A stretch of 64,000 nt of DNA from Sympetrum striolatum (lineage: Eukaryota; Arthropoda; Insecta; Odonata; Libellulidae), in contig OX388349.1 in the NCBI GenBank assembly GCA_947579665.1, positions 17,950,459 through 18,014,458 of the forward strand, read 5' to 3'. The notes under the pieces were generated by a model. That model searched no databases, was not told where the DNA came from, and saw nothing but the letters and a program-made list of their open reading frames with translations. The position numbers were made by a program, and so were the translations under genes. Positions 13,665 through 27,115 of this stretch are shown here, piece by piece. Every line of letters starts with the position of its first letter. The first letter of the stretch is position 1.

Positions 13665-16517
13665 CAAAATATGGCAAAAAAACCTAAAATTTCACCGATT
13701 TTTTAGAGTTTTGGACGTTTCTTGGGTAAACTGCTACAAATTAGTGAATATTACTAATATATTTACATAGTTCTTGCCAAAAACGTTTAAAGGAGTAAAA
13801 ACTTGACTAGTTTTGGTTAATTTTAAGCAAAATATGGCCTTAAACCTGAAAATTCACAAATATTTTTCTAGTGATCGTCGTTTTCTGGGTTATTTGCCAC
13901 GAATAATTGAAATTTTTTAATGAATTTGGATGGATCCCTTTAAAAGCATTAACATTAATTGAAAGTTGAATAGTTTTGCATAATACTTAATTAACAAGGC
14001 CAAAAACCCAACACTTTAATTATTTGTTTCGAGTTTTCGACGTTTTTTGGGTTAACTGCAAGAAAAAATTCAAGATTTCTTCTGAATATAGATAGATCTC
14101 GTCGAAAGCTTTAAAATGAATTAAATCCTGACTTGTTTTGCTCAAATATTAGCAAAATATGGAACAAAAACCTAAAATATCACCAATTTTTTTGAGTTTT
14201 TGACGTCTTTTAAGCTAACTACTGTAAAACATTAAAGATTTTATAAGGCATTTTGAGAGATCTCGTAAGAACCAATAGAATGAATCCATCCTTGACTACC
14301 TTTGCTCAATTTTTAGAAAATATTGGCAAAAAACTTCAAATTTCACAGATTTTTCTCGAGTTTTCGACTTTTTATGGGTTAACTGCTAAAAAATATTGAG
14401 TACTTCTTCTGAATTACGACAGATCCTTTCAATAACTATAAAATGAGTCCAAACTTGACTAGTTTTTCTCAGTATTTAGCAAAATATAGCCAAAAACCTG
14501 AAATTTCACATAATTTTTTTGAGTTTTCATCATTTTTTGGGATATCTGCACTTATATATTGAATATTTACTCTGAATCTTGATAGAACTCTCCAAAAAAT
14601 TTAATGTGAGTGCAAACGTGACTAGTTTTTCTCAATATTTGGCATAATATGGCCAAGAACCTGAAATTTCATATATACTTTCGAGTTTTCGTCGTTTTTT
14701 GGGTTATCTGCTACATATAATTGAATATTTCTCAGAAATTCAGGTAGATCTCGTCAAAAGCATTAGAATGAATCCATATTTGAAAAGTTTTGCCTAATTT
14801 GTAGCAATATATTTCAAAAAACATGAAATTAGAGCGATTTTTTTCGAGTTTTCGACGTTTTTTGGGTTAACTGCAATAAAAAATTCAAGATTTCTTCTGA
14901 ATATAGATAGATCTCGTCAAGAGCTTTAAAATGAATTAAATCCTGACTTGTTTTGCTCAAATATTAGCAAAATATGGAACAAAAACCTAAAATATCACCA
15001 ATTTTTTGGAGTTTTTGACGTCTTTTAAGCTAACTACTGTAAAACATTGAAGATTTGATAAAGAATTTTGAGAGATCTCGTCAGAACCAATAGAATGAAT
15101 CCATCCTTGACTACCTTTGCTCAATTATTAGAAAATATTGGCAAAAAACTTGAAATTTCACAGATTTTCCTCGAGTTTTCGACTTTTTATGGGTTAACTG
15201 CTAAAAAATATTGAGTACTTCTTCTGAATTACGACAGATCCTTTCAATAACTATAAAATGAGTCCAAACTTGACTATTTTTTCTCAGTATTTAGCAAAAT
15301 ATGGCCAAAAACCTGAAATTTCACATAATTATTTTGAGATTTCGTCGTTTTTTGGGTTATCTGCACTTAAATATTGAATATTTACTCTGAATCTTGATAG
15401 AACTCTCCAAAAAATTTAAAATGAGTGTAAACCTGACTATTTTTTCTCAATATATAGCATAATATGGCCAAGAACCTGAAATTTCATATATACTTTTCGA
15501 GTTTTCGTCGTTTTTTGGGTTATCTGCTACATATAATTGAATATTTCTCAGAAATTCAGGTAGATCTCGTCAAAAGCATTAGAATGAATCCATATTTGAA
15601 AAGTTTTGCTCAATTTGTAGCAATATATTACAAAAAACATGAAATTTCAGCGATTTGTTTTGAGTTTTCGACGTTTTTTGGGTTAACTGCTACAAAATAT
15701 TGAGTATTACTTCTAAATTAGGCTAGATCCTTTCAATAGCTATAAAATGAGTTCAAACTTGACTATTTTTTCTTAGTTTTTAGCAAAATATGGCCAAAAA
15801 CCAGATATTGGACAAATATTTTTTTAGTGTTCATCGTTTTTTGTGTTATTTGTTACGAATAATTGAAAATTTTTAAATGAATTTGGAAAGATCTCGTTAA
15901 ACTCAATAAAGTTAATTGAAAATTGACTAGTTTTGCCTAAAGTTATGATAATAAGGCCAAAAACCTGAAATTTTTTCCATCTGTTTCGAGTGTTCGATGC
16001 TTTTTTGATAAACTGCAATAAAATGTTGAATATTTCTTCTAAATGTATATAGATCACGTCAAAAGGTTATAAATGAGTAAAAACCTGACTAGTGTTGCTC
16101 AAATACTACCAAAATAGGTTGAGTTTCGGAAGGTGTGTCCCCATTAGTTTGGAGTTAGTTACAAGTCTAATCATCTAGGTGGCAGCAGCGTTAGTTTACT
16201 TACGTGCTGCGACTTTTTTGGCCCGAAAATCTATATCTCCTTTATTAATGAACATATACATATAATTCTTATGCATCCAAAAACAGCAGTGTTTGTCGCA
16301 AATGTTGCTTTGTGTTAAGAAAAAGATAGTCACCCTCACGTTCGGATCGCAAGCTATAGTTGGATTGCAAGCTCAATTGGTTTCCAAGGTCTTCTTAAGG
16401 AAAAGATATCTTTAACTGCCAAGTAAAAAGCAATTCCCCTAACGCTGCTTCCACCTAGATGGTTAGACTTGGAACTAACACGGAACTAATGGGGACACTC
16501 TTTCCGAAACTCAGCCG
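13665..16517. repeat. B-type HOR unit 2, 2853 bp
   Basis: This complete unit is almost base-for-base identical to B unit 1, including its MITE. It contains the same internal 815-bp module pair. Confidence 0.92.
16117..16517. mobile_element. MITE-like element, copy 6 (B unit 2)
   Basis: 401-bp standard form, essentially identical to copy 5, with CAAAATA on both sides. Confidence 0.85.
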
Positions 16518-19370
16518 CAAAATATGGCAAAAAAACCTAAAATTTCACCGATTTTTTAGAGTTTTGGACGTTTCTTGGGTAAACTGCTACAAATTAGTGA
16601 ATATTACTAATATATTTACATAGTTCTTGCCAAAAACGTTTAAAGGAGTAAAAACTTGACTAGTTTTGGTTAATTTTAAGCAAAATATGGCCTTAAACCT
16701 GAAAATTCACAAATATTTTTCTAGTGATCGTCGTTTTCTGGGTTATTTGCCACGAATAATTGAAATTTTTTAATGAATTTGGATGGATCCCTTTAAAAGC
16801 ATTAACATTAATTGAAAGTTGAATAGTTTTGCATAATACTTAATTAACAAGGCCAAAAACCCAACACTTTAATTATTTGTTTCGAGTTTTCGACGTTTTT
16901 TGGGTTAACTGCAAGAAAAAATTCAAGATTTCTTCTGAATATAGATAGATCTCGTCGAAAGCTTTAAAATGAATTAAATCCTGACTTGTTTTGCTCAAAT
17001 ATTAGCAAAATATGGAACAAAAACCTAAAATATCACCAATTTTTTTGAGTTTTTGACGTCTTTTAAGCTAACTACTGTAAAACATTAAAGATTTTATAAG
17101 GCATTTTGAGAGATCTCGTAAGAACCAATAGAATGAATCCATCCTTGACTACCTTTGCTCAATTTTTAGAAAATATTGGCAAAAAACTTCAAATTTCACA
17201 GATTTTTCTCGAGTTTTCGACTTTTTATGGGTTAACTGCTAAAAAATATTGAGTACTTCTTCTGAATTACGACAGATCCTTTCAATAACTATAAAATGAG
17301 TCCAAACTTGACTAGTTTTTCTCAGTATTTAGCAAAATATAGCCAAAAACCTGAAATTTCACATAATTTTTTTGAGTTTTCATCATTTTTTGGGATATCT
17401 GCACTTATATATTGAATATTTACTCTGAATCTTGATAGAACTCTCCAAAAAATTTAATGTGAGTGCAAACGTGACTAGTTTTTCTCAATATTTGGCATAA
17501 TATGGCCAAGAACCTGAAATTTCATATATACTTTCGAGTTTTCGTCGTTTTTTGGGTTATCTGCTACATATAATTGAATATTTCTCAGAAATTCAGGTAG
17601 ATCTCGTCAAAAGCATTAGAATGAATCCATATTTGAAAAGTTTTGCCTAATTTGTAGCAATATATTTCAAAAAACATGAAATTAGAGCGATTTTTTTCGA
17701 GTTTTCGACGTTTTTTGGGTTAACTGCAATAAAAAATTCAAGATTTCTTCTGAATATAGATAGATCTCGTCAAGAGCTTTAAAATGAATTAAATCCTGAC
17801 TTGTTTTGCTCAAATATTAGCAAAATATGGAACAAAAACCTAAAATATCACCAATTTTTTTGAGTTTTTGACGTTTTTTAAGCTAACTACTGTAAAACAT
17901 TGAAGATTTTATAAAGAATTTTGAGAGATCTCGTCAGAACCAATAGAATGAATCCATCCTTGACTACCTTTGCTCAATTATTAGAAAATATTGGCAAAAA
18001 ACTTGAAATTTCACAGATTTTCCTCGAGTTTTCGACTTTTTATGTGTTAACTGCTAAAAAATATTGAGTACTTCTTCTGAATTACGACAGATCCTTTCAA
18101 TAACTATAAAATGAGTCCAAACTTGACTATTTTTTCTCAGTATTTAGCAAAATATGGCCAAAAACCTGAAATTTCACATAATTATTTTGAGTTTTCATCA
18201 TTTTTTGGGTTATCTGCACTTAAATATTGAATATTTTTTCTGAATCTTGATAGAACTCTCCAAAAAATTTAAAATGAGTGTAAACCTGACTATTTTTTCT
18301 CAATATATAGCATAATATGGCCAAGAACCTGAAATTTCATATATACTTTTCGAGTTTTCGTCGTTTTTTGGGTTATCTGCTACATATAATTGAATATTTC
18401 TCAGAACTTCAGGTAGATCTCGTCAAAAGCATTAGAATGAATCCATATTTGAAAAGTTTTGCTCAATTTGTAGCAATATATTACAAAAAACATGAAATTT
18501 CAGCGATTTTTTTTGAGTTTTCGACGTTTTTTGGGTTAACTGCTACAAAATATTGAGTATTACTTCTAAATTAGGATAGATCCTTTCAATAGCTATAAAA
18601 TGAGTTCAAACTTGATTATTTTTTCTTAATTTTTAGCAAAATATGGCCAAAAACCAGAAATTGGACAAATGTTTTTTTAGTGTTCGTCGTTTTTTGTGTT
18701 ATTTGTTACGAATAATTGAAAATTTTTAAATGAATTTGGATAGATCTCGTTAAAATCAATAAAGTTAATTGAAAATTGACTAGTTTTGCCTAAAGTTATG
18801 ATAATAAGGCCAAAAACCTGAAATTTTTTCCATCTGTTTCGAGTGTTCGATGCTTTTTTGATAAACTGCAATAAAATGTTGAATATTTCTTCTAAATGTA
18901 TATAGATCACGTCAAAAGGTTATAAATGAGTAAAAACCTGACTAGTGTTGCTCAAATACTACCAAAATAGGTTGAGTTTCGGAAGGTGTGTCCCCATTAG
19001 TTTGGAGTTAGTTACAAGTCTAATCATCTAGGTGGCAGCAGCGTTAGTTTACTTACGTGCTGCGACTTTTTTGGCGCGAAAATCTATATATCCCTTATTA
19101 ATGAAGGTATACATATAATTCTTATGTATCCAAAAACAGCAGTGTTTGTCGCAAATGTTGCTTTGTGTTAAGAAAAAGATAGTCACCCTCATGTTCGGAT
19201 CGCAAGCTATAGTTGGATTGCAAGCTCAATTGGTTTCCAAGGTCTTTTTTAGGAAAAGATATCTTTAACTGCCAAGTAAAAAGCAATTCCCCTAACGCTG
19301 CTTCCACCTAGATGTTTAGACTTGGAACTAACACGAAACTAATGGGGACACACTTTCCGAAACTCAGCCG
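16518..19370. repeat. B-type HOR unit 3, 2853 bp
   Basis: This third full-length unit is still highly similar but carries more private substitutions in its second half. Its MITE has GGCGCG where units 1 and 2 have GGCCCG, a variant shared with units 4-6. Confidence 0.9.
18970..19370. mobile_element. MITE-like element, copy 7 (B unit 3)
   Basis: 401-bp form. The right flank has TAAAATA for CAAAATA, a decay of the target duplication shared with copies 8 and 9. Confidence 0.85.
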
Positions 19371-21408
19371 TAAAATATCGCAAAAAAATGTAAAAATTTC
19401 ACCGATTTTTTGGAGTTTTGGACGATTTTTGGGTAAACTGCTACAAATAATTGAATATTACTAATATATTTACATAGTTCTTGCCAGAAGCTTTAAAATG
19501 AGTAAAAACTTGACTAGTTTTGGTTAATTTTAAGCAAAATATGGCCTTAAACCTGAAAATTCACAAATATTTTTCTAGTGATCGGCGTTTTCTGGGTTAT
19601 TTGCCAATTATAATTGAAATTTTTTAATGAATTTGGATAGATCCCTATAAGAGCATTAAAATTTATTGAACGTTGAATAGTTTTGCCTAATAATTAATAA
19701 ACAAGGCCAAAAACCGGACACTTTAACTATTTGTTTCGAGTTTTCGGGGTTGTTTGGGTTAACTGCAATAAAAAATTCAAGATTTCTTCTGAATATAGAT
19801 AGATCTCGTCAAAAGCTTTAAAATGAATTAAATCCTGACTTGTTTTGCTCAAATATTAGCAAAATATGGAGCAAAAACCTAAAATATCACCAATTTTTTT
19901 GAGTTTTTGACGTCTTTTAAGCTAACTACTGTAAAACATTGAAGATTTTATAAGGCATTTTGAGAGATCTCGTAAGAACCAATAGAATGAATCCATCCTT
20001 GACTACCTTTGCTCAATTTTTAGAAAATATTGGCAAAAAACTTGAAATTTCACAGATTTTTCTCGAGTTTTCGACTTTTTATGGGTTAACTGCTAAAAAA
20101 TATTGAGTACTTCTTCTGAATTACGACAGATCCTTTCAATAACTATAAAATGAGTCCAAACTTGACTAGTTTTTCTCAGTATTTAGCAAAATATGGCCAA
20201 AAACCTGAAATTTCACAAAATTTTTTTGAGTTTTCATCAGTTTTTGGGATATCTGCACTTATATATTGAATATTTACTCTGAATCTTGATAGAACTCTCC
20301 AAAAAATTTAATGTGAGTGCAAACGTGACTAGTTTTTCTCAATATTTGGCATAATATGGCCAAGAACCTGAAATTTCATATATACTTTCGAGTTTTCGTC
20401 GTTTTTTGGGTTATCTGCTACATATAATTGAATATTTCTCAGAAATTCAGGTAGATCTCGTCAAAAGCATTAGAATGAATCCATATTTGAAAAGTTTTGC
20501 TCAATTTGTAGCAATATATTACAAAAAACATGAAATTTCAGCGATTTTTTTTGAGTTTTCGACGTTTTTTGGGTTAACTGCTACAAAATATTGAGTATTA
20601 CTTCTAAATTAGGATAAATCCTTTCAATAGCTATAAAATGAGTTCAAACTTGACTATTTTTTCTTAATTTTTAGCAAAATATGGCGTAAAACCAGAAATT
20701 GGACAAATGTTTTTTTAGTGTTCGTCGTTTTTTGTGTAATTTGTTACGAATACTTGAAAATTTTTAAATGAATTTGGATAGGTCTCGTTAAAATCAATAA
20801 AGTTAATTGAAAATTGACTAGTTTTGCCTAAAGTTATGATAATAAGGCCAAAAACCTGAAATTTTTTCCATCTGTTTCGAGTCTTCGATGCTTTTTTGAT
20901 AAACTGCAATAAAATGTTGAATATTTCTTCTAAATGTATATAGATCACGTCAAAAGGTTATAAATGAGTAAAAACCTGACTAGTGTTGCTCAAATACTAC
21001 CAAAATAGGTTGAGTTTCGGAAGGTGTGTCCCCATTAGATTGGAGTTAGTTACAAGTCTAATCATCTAGGTGGCAGCAGCGTTAGTTTACTTACGTGCTG
21101 CGACTTTTTTGGCGCGAAAATCTATATCTCCTTTATTAATGAAGGTATACATATAATTCTTATGTATCCAAAAACAGCAGTGTTTGTCGCAAATGTTGCT
21201 TTGTGTTAAGAAAAAGATAGTCACCCTCATGTTCGGATCGCAAGCTATAGTTGGATTGCAAGCTCAATTGGTTTCCAAGGTCTTTTTAAGGAAAAGATAT
21301 CTTTAACTGCCAAGTAAAAAGCAATTCCCCTAACGCTGCTTCCACCTAGATGTTCAGACTTGGAACTAACACGGAACTAATGGGGACACACTTTCCGAAA
21401 CTCAGCCG
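19371..21408. repeat. B-type HOR unit 4, short form of 2038 bp
   Basis: The unit is 815 bp shorter than the full form: ten monomers plus the MITE. Exactly one five-monomer module is missing, as expected from unequal exchange between modules. Confidence 0.88.
21008..21408. mobile_element. MITE-like element, copy 8 (B unit 4)
   Basis: 401-bp form with the GGCGCG variant; lies 2038 bp after copy 7. Confidence 0.85.
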
Positions 21409-24400
21409 TAAAATATGGCAAAAAAATGTAAAAATTTCACCGATTTTTTGGAGTTTTGGACGATTTTTGGGTAAACTGCTACAAATAATTGAATATTACT
21501 AATATATTTACATAGTTCTTGCCAGAAGCTTTAAAATGAGTAAAAACTTGACTAGTTTTGGTTAATTTTAAGCAAAATATGGCCTTAAACCTGAAAATTC
21601 ACAAATATTTTTCTAGTGATCGTCGTTTTCTGGGTTATTTGCCACGAATAATTGAAATTTTTTAATGAATTTGGATAGATCCCTTTAACAGCATTAAAAG
21701 TAATTGAAAGTTGAATAGTTTTGCCTAATACTTAATAAACAAGGCCAAAAACCCAAGACTTTAACTATTTGTTTCGAGTTTTCGACGTTTTTTGGGTAAA
21801 CTGCAAGAAAAAATTCAAGATTTCTTCTGAATATAGATAGATCTCGTCAAAAGCTTTAAAATGAATTAAATCCTGACTTGTTTTGCTCAAATATTAGCAA
21901 AATATGGAACAAAAACCTAAAATATCACCAATTTTTTTGAGTTTTTGACGTCTTTTAAGCTAACTACTGTAAAACATTGAAGATTTTATAAGGCATTTTG
22001 AGAGATCTCGTAAGAACCAATAGAATGAATCCATCCTTGACTACCTTTGCTCTATTTTTAGAAAATATTGGCAAAAAACTTGAAATTTCACAGATTTTTC
22101 TCGAGTTTTCGACTTTTTATGGGTTAATTGCTAAAAAATATTGAGTACTTCTTCTGAATTACGACAGATCCTTTCAATAACTATAAAATGAGTCCAAACT
22201 TGCCTAGTTTTTCTCAGTATTTAGCAAAATATGGCCAAAAACCTGAAATTTCACATAATTTTTTTGAGTTTTCATCATTTTTTGGGATATCTGCACTTAT
22301 ATATTGAATATTTACTCTGAATCTTGATAGAACTCTCCAAAAAATTTAATGTGAGTGCAAACGTGACTAGTTTTTCTCAATATTTGGCATAATATGGCCA
22401 AGAACCTGAAATTTCATATATACTTTCGAGTTTTCGTCGTTTTTTGGGTTATCTGCTACATATAATTGAATATTTCTCAGAAATTCAGGTAGATCTCGTC
22501 AAAAGCATTAGAATGAATCCATATTTGAAAAGTTTATCCTAATTTGTAGCAATATATTTCAAAAAACATGAAATTAGAGCGATTTTTTTCGAGTTTTCGA
22601 CGTTTTTTGGGTTAACTGCAATAAAAAATTCAAGATTTCTTCTGAATATAGATAGATCTCGTCATGAGCTTTAAAATGAATTAAATCCTGACTTGTTTTG
22701 TTCAAATATTAGCAAAATATGGAACAAAAACCTAAAATATCACCAATTTTTTGGAGTTTTTGACGTCTTTTAAGCTAACTACTGTAAAACATTGAAGATT
22801 TTATAAAGAATTTTGAGAGATCTCGTCAGAACCAATAGAATGAATCCATCCTTGACTACCTTTGCTAAATTATTAGAAAATATTGGCAAAAAACTTGAAA
22901 TTTCACATATTTTTCTCGAGTTTTCGACTTTTTATGTGTTAACTGCTAAAAAATATTGAGTACTTCTTCTGAATTACGACAGATCCTTTCAATAACTATA
23001 AAATGAGTCCAAACATGACTATTTTTTCTTAGTATTTAGCAAAATATGGCCAAAAACCTGAAATTTCACATAATTATTTTGAGTTTTCATCATTTTTTGG
23101 GTTATCTGCACTTAAATATTGAATATTTACTCTGAATCTTGATAGAACTCTCCAAAAAATTTAATGTGAGTGCAAACGTGACTAGTTTTTCTCAATATTT
23201 GGCATAATATGGCCAAGAACCTGAAATTTCATATATACTTTCGAGTTTTCGTCGTTTTTTGGGTTATCTGCCACATATAATTGAATATTTCTCAGAAATT
23301 CAGGTAGATCTCGTCAAAAGCATTAGAATGAATCCATATTTGAAAAGTTTATCCTAATTTGTAGCAATATATTTCAAAAAACATGAAATTAGAGCGATTT
23401 TTTTCGAGTTTTCGACGTTTTTTGGGTTAACTGCAATAAAAAATTCAAGATTTCTTCTGAATATAGATAGATCTCGTCAAGAGCTTTAAAATGAATTAAA
23501 TCCTGACTTGTTTTGTTCAAATATTAGCAAAATATGGAACAAAAACCTAAAATATCACCAATTTTTTGGAGTTTTTGACGTCTTTTAAGCTAACTACTGT
23601 AAAACATTGAAGATTTTATAAAGAATTTTGAGAGATCTCGTCAGAACCAATAGAATGAATCCATCCTTGACTACCTTTGCTAAATTATTAGAAAATATTG
23701 GCAAAAAACTTGAAATTTCACATATTTTTCTCGAGTTTTCGACTTTTTATGTGTTAACTGCTAAAAAATATTGAGTACTTCTTCTGAATTACGACAGATC
23801 CTTTCAATAACTATAAAATGAGTCCAAACATGACTATTTTTTCTTAGTATTTAGCAAAATATGGCCAAAAACCTGAAATTTCACATAATTATTTTGAGTT
23901 TTCATCATTTTTTGGGTTATCTGCACTTAAATATTGAATATTTACTCTTAATCTCGATAGAACTCTCCAAAAAATTTAAAATGAGTGTAAACCTGACTAT
24001 TTTTTCTCAATATATAGCATAATATGGCCAAGAACCTGAAATTTCATATATACTTTTCGAGTTATCGTCGTTTTTTTGGTTATCTGCTACATATAATTGA
24101 ATATTTCTCATAAATTCAGGTAGATCTCGTCAAAAGCATTAGAATGAATCCATATTTGAAAAGTTTTGCTCAATTTGTAGCAATATATTACAAAAAACAT
24201 GAAATTTCAGCAATTTTTTTTGAGTTTTCGACGTTTTTTGGGTTAACTGCTACAAAATATTGAGTATTACTTCTAAATTAGGATAGATCCTTTCAATAGC
24301 TATAAAATGAGTTCAAACTTGACTATTTTTTCTTAATTTTTAGCAAAATATGGCCAAAAACCAGAAATTGGACAAATGTTTTTTTAGTGTTCGTCGTTTT

Positions 24401-25077
24401 TTGTGTTATTTGTTACGAATAATTGAAAATTTTTAAATGAATTTGGATAGATCTCATTAAAATCAATAAAGTTAATTGAAAATTGACTAGTTTTGCCTAA
24501 AGTTATGATAATAAGGCCAAAAACCTGAAATTTTTTCCATCTGTTTCGAGTCTTCGATGCTTTTTTGATAAACTGCAATAAAATGTTGAATATTTCTTCT
24601 TAATGTATATAGATCACGTCAAAAGGTTATAAATGAGTAAAAACCTGACTAGTGTTGCTCAAATACTACCAAAATAGGTTGAGTTTCGGAAGGTGTGTCC
24701 CCATTAGTTTGGAGTTAGTTACAAGTCTAATCATCTAGGTGGCAGCAGCGTTAGTTTACTTATGTGCTGCGACTTTTTTGGCGCGAAAATCTATATCTCC
24801 TTTATTAATGAAGGTATACATATAATTCTTATGTATCCAAAAACAGCAGTGTTTGTCGCAAATGTTGCTTTGTGTTAAGAAAAAGATAGTCACCCTCATG
24901 TTCGGATCGCAAGCTATAGTTGGATTGCAAGCTCAATTGGTTTCCAAGGTCTTTTTAAGGAAAAGATATCTTTAACTGCCAAGTAAAAAGCAATTCCCCT
25001 AAAGCTGCTTCCACCTAGATGTTTAGACTTGGAACTAACACGGAACTAATGGGGACACACTTTCCGAAACTCAGCCG
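21409..25077. repeat. B-type HOR unit 5, long form of 3669 bp
   Basis: This is the full unit plus one extra five-monomer module. The added module is a tandem duplication with an 815-bp offset: TTAATGTGAGTGCAAACGTG occurs at 22346 and again at 23161, and a shared variant (AGTTTATCCTAATTTG) follows both. Confidence 0.88.
24677..25077. mobile_element. MITE-like element, copy 9 (B unit 5)
   Basis: 401-bp form. The right inverted repeat has AAAGCTGC for AACGCTGC, a private change. Confidence 0.85.
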
Positions 25078-27115
25078 TAAAATATGGCAAAAAAATGTAA
25101 AAATTTCACCGATTTTTTGGAGTTTTGGACGATTTTTGGGTAAACTGCTACAAATAATTGAATATTACTAATATATTTACATAGTTCTTGCAAGAAGCTT
25201 TAAAATGAGTAAAAACTTGACTAGTTTTGGTTAATTTTAAGCAAAATATGGCCTTAAACCTGAAAATTCACAAATATTTTTCTAGTGATCGTCGTTTTCT
25301 GGGTTATTTGCCACGAATAATTGAAATTTTTTAATGAATTTGGATTGATCCCTTTAAAAGCATTAAAAGTAATTGAAAGTTGAATAGTTTTGCCTAATAC
25401 TTAATAAACAAGGCCAAAAACCCAAGACTTTAACTATTTGTTTCGAGTTTTTGACGTTTTTTGGATAAATTGCAAAAAAAATTCAAGATTTCTTCTGAAT
25501 ATAGATAGATCTCGTCAAAAGCTTTAAAATGAGTTAAATCCTGACTTGTTTTGCTCAAATATTAGCAAAATATGGAACAAAAACCTAAAATATCACCAAT
25601 TTTTTGGAGTTTTTGACGTCTTTTAAGCTAAGTACTGGAAAACATTGAAGATTTTATAGGGAATTTTGAGAGATCTCGTCAGAACCAATAGAATGAATCC
25701 ATCCTTGACTATCTTTGCTCAATTATTAGAAATTATTGGCAAAAAAATTGAAATTTTACAGATTTTTCTCAAGTTTTCGACTTTTTATGGGTTAACTGCT
25801 AAAAAATAATGAGTTCTTCTTCTGAATTACGACATATCCATTCAATAACTAAAAAATGAGTCCAAACTTGACTAGTTTTTCTCAATATCTTGCAAAATAT
25901 GGCCAAAAACCTGAAATTTCACATAATTTTATTTGAGATTTCGTCGTTTTTTGGGTTATCTGCACTTAAATATTGAATATTTACTCTGAATCTTGATAGA
26001 ACTCTCCAAAAAATTTAATGTGAGTGCAAACGTGACTAGTTTTTCTCAATATTTGGCATAATATGGCCAAGAACCTGAAATTTCATATATACTTTCGAGT
26101 TTTCGTCGTTTTTTGGGTTATCTGCTACATATAATTGAATATTTCTCAGAAATTCAGGTAGATCTCGTCAAAAGCATTAGAATGAATCCATATATGAAAA
26201 GTTTTGCCTAATTTGTAGCAATATATTTCAAAAAACATGAAATTAGAGCGATTTCTTTTGAGTTTTCGACGTTTTTTGGGTTAACTGCTACAAAATATTG
26301 AGTATTACTTCTAAATTAGGATAGATCCTTTCAATAGCTATAAAATGAGTTCAAACTTGACTATTTTTTCTTAGTTTTTAGCAAAATATGGCCAAAAACC
26401 AGATATTGGACAAATATTTTTTTAGTGTTCGTCGTTTTTTGTGTTATTTGTTACGAATAATTGAAAATTTTTAAATGAATTTGGATAGATCTCGTTAAAA
26501 TCAATAAAGTTAATTGAAAATTGTCTAGTTTTGCCTAAAGTTATGATAATAAGGCCAAAAACCTAACATTTTTTCCATTTGTATCGAGTCTTCGATGCTT
26601 TTTTGGTAAACTGCAATAAAATGTTGAATATTTCTTCTGAATGTAAATAGATCACGTCAAAAGGTTTAAAATGAGTAAAAACCTGACTAGTTTTGCTCAA
26701 ATACTACCAAAATAGGTTGAGTTTTGGAAGGTGTGTCCCCATTAGTTTGGAGTTAGTTACAAATCTAATCATCTAGGTGGCAGAAGCGTTAGTTTACTTA
26801 CGTGCTGCGACTTTTTTGGCGCGAAAATCTATATCTCCTTTATTAATGAAGATATACATATAATTCTTATGCATCCAAAAACAGCAGTGTTTGTCGCAAA
26901 TGTTGCTTTGTGTTAAGAAAAAGATAGTCACCCTCACGTTCGGATCGCAAGCTATAGTTGGATTGCAAGCTCAATTGGTTTCCAAGGTCTTTTTAAGGAA
27001 AAGATATCTTTAACTGCCAAGTAAAAAGCATTTCCCCTAACGCTGCTTCCACCTAGATGGTTAGACTTGGAACTAACACGGAACTAATGGGGACACTCTT
27101 TCCGAAACTCAGCCG
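25078..27115. repeat. B-type HOR unit 6, 2038 bp
   Basis: This second short-form unit has the same length as unit 4 but more sequence divergence, for example in the monomers near 25600-25900. It is the last B unit before A-type sequence resumes. Confidence 0.85.
26715..27115. mobile_element. MITE-like element, copy 10 (B unit 6)
   Basis: 401-bp form whose right flank is CAAAATA again, as in the A array. It sits at the B-to-A transition. Confidence 0.85.

Noticed and set aside
22346..25077. Interpreting the extra 815 bp in B unit 5 as a transposon insertion
   Set aside because: The added DNA is itself five satellite monomers duplicated in tandem.
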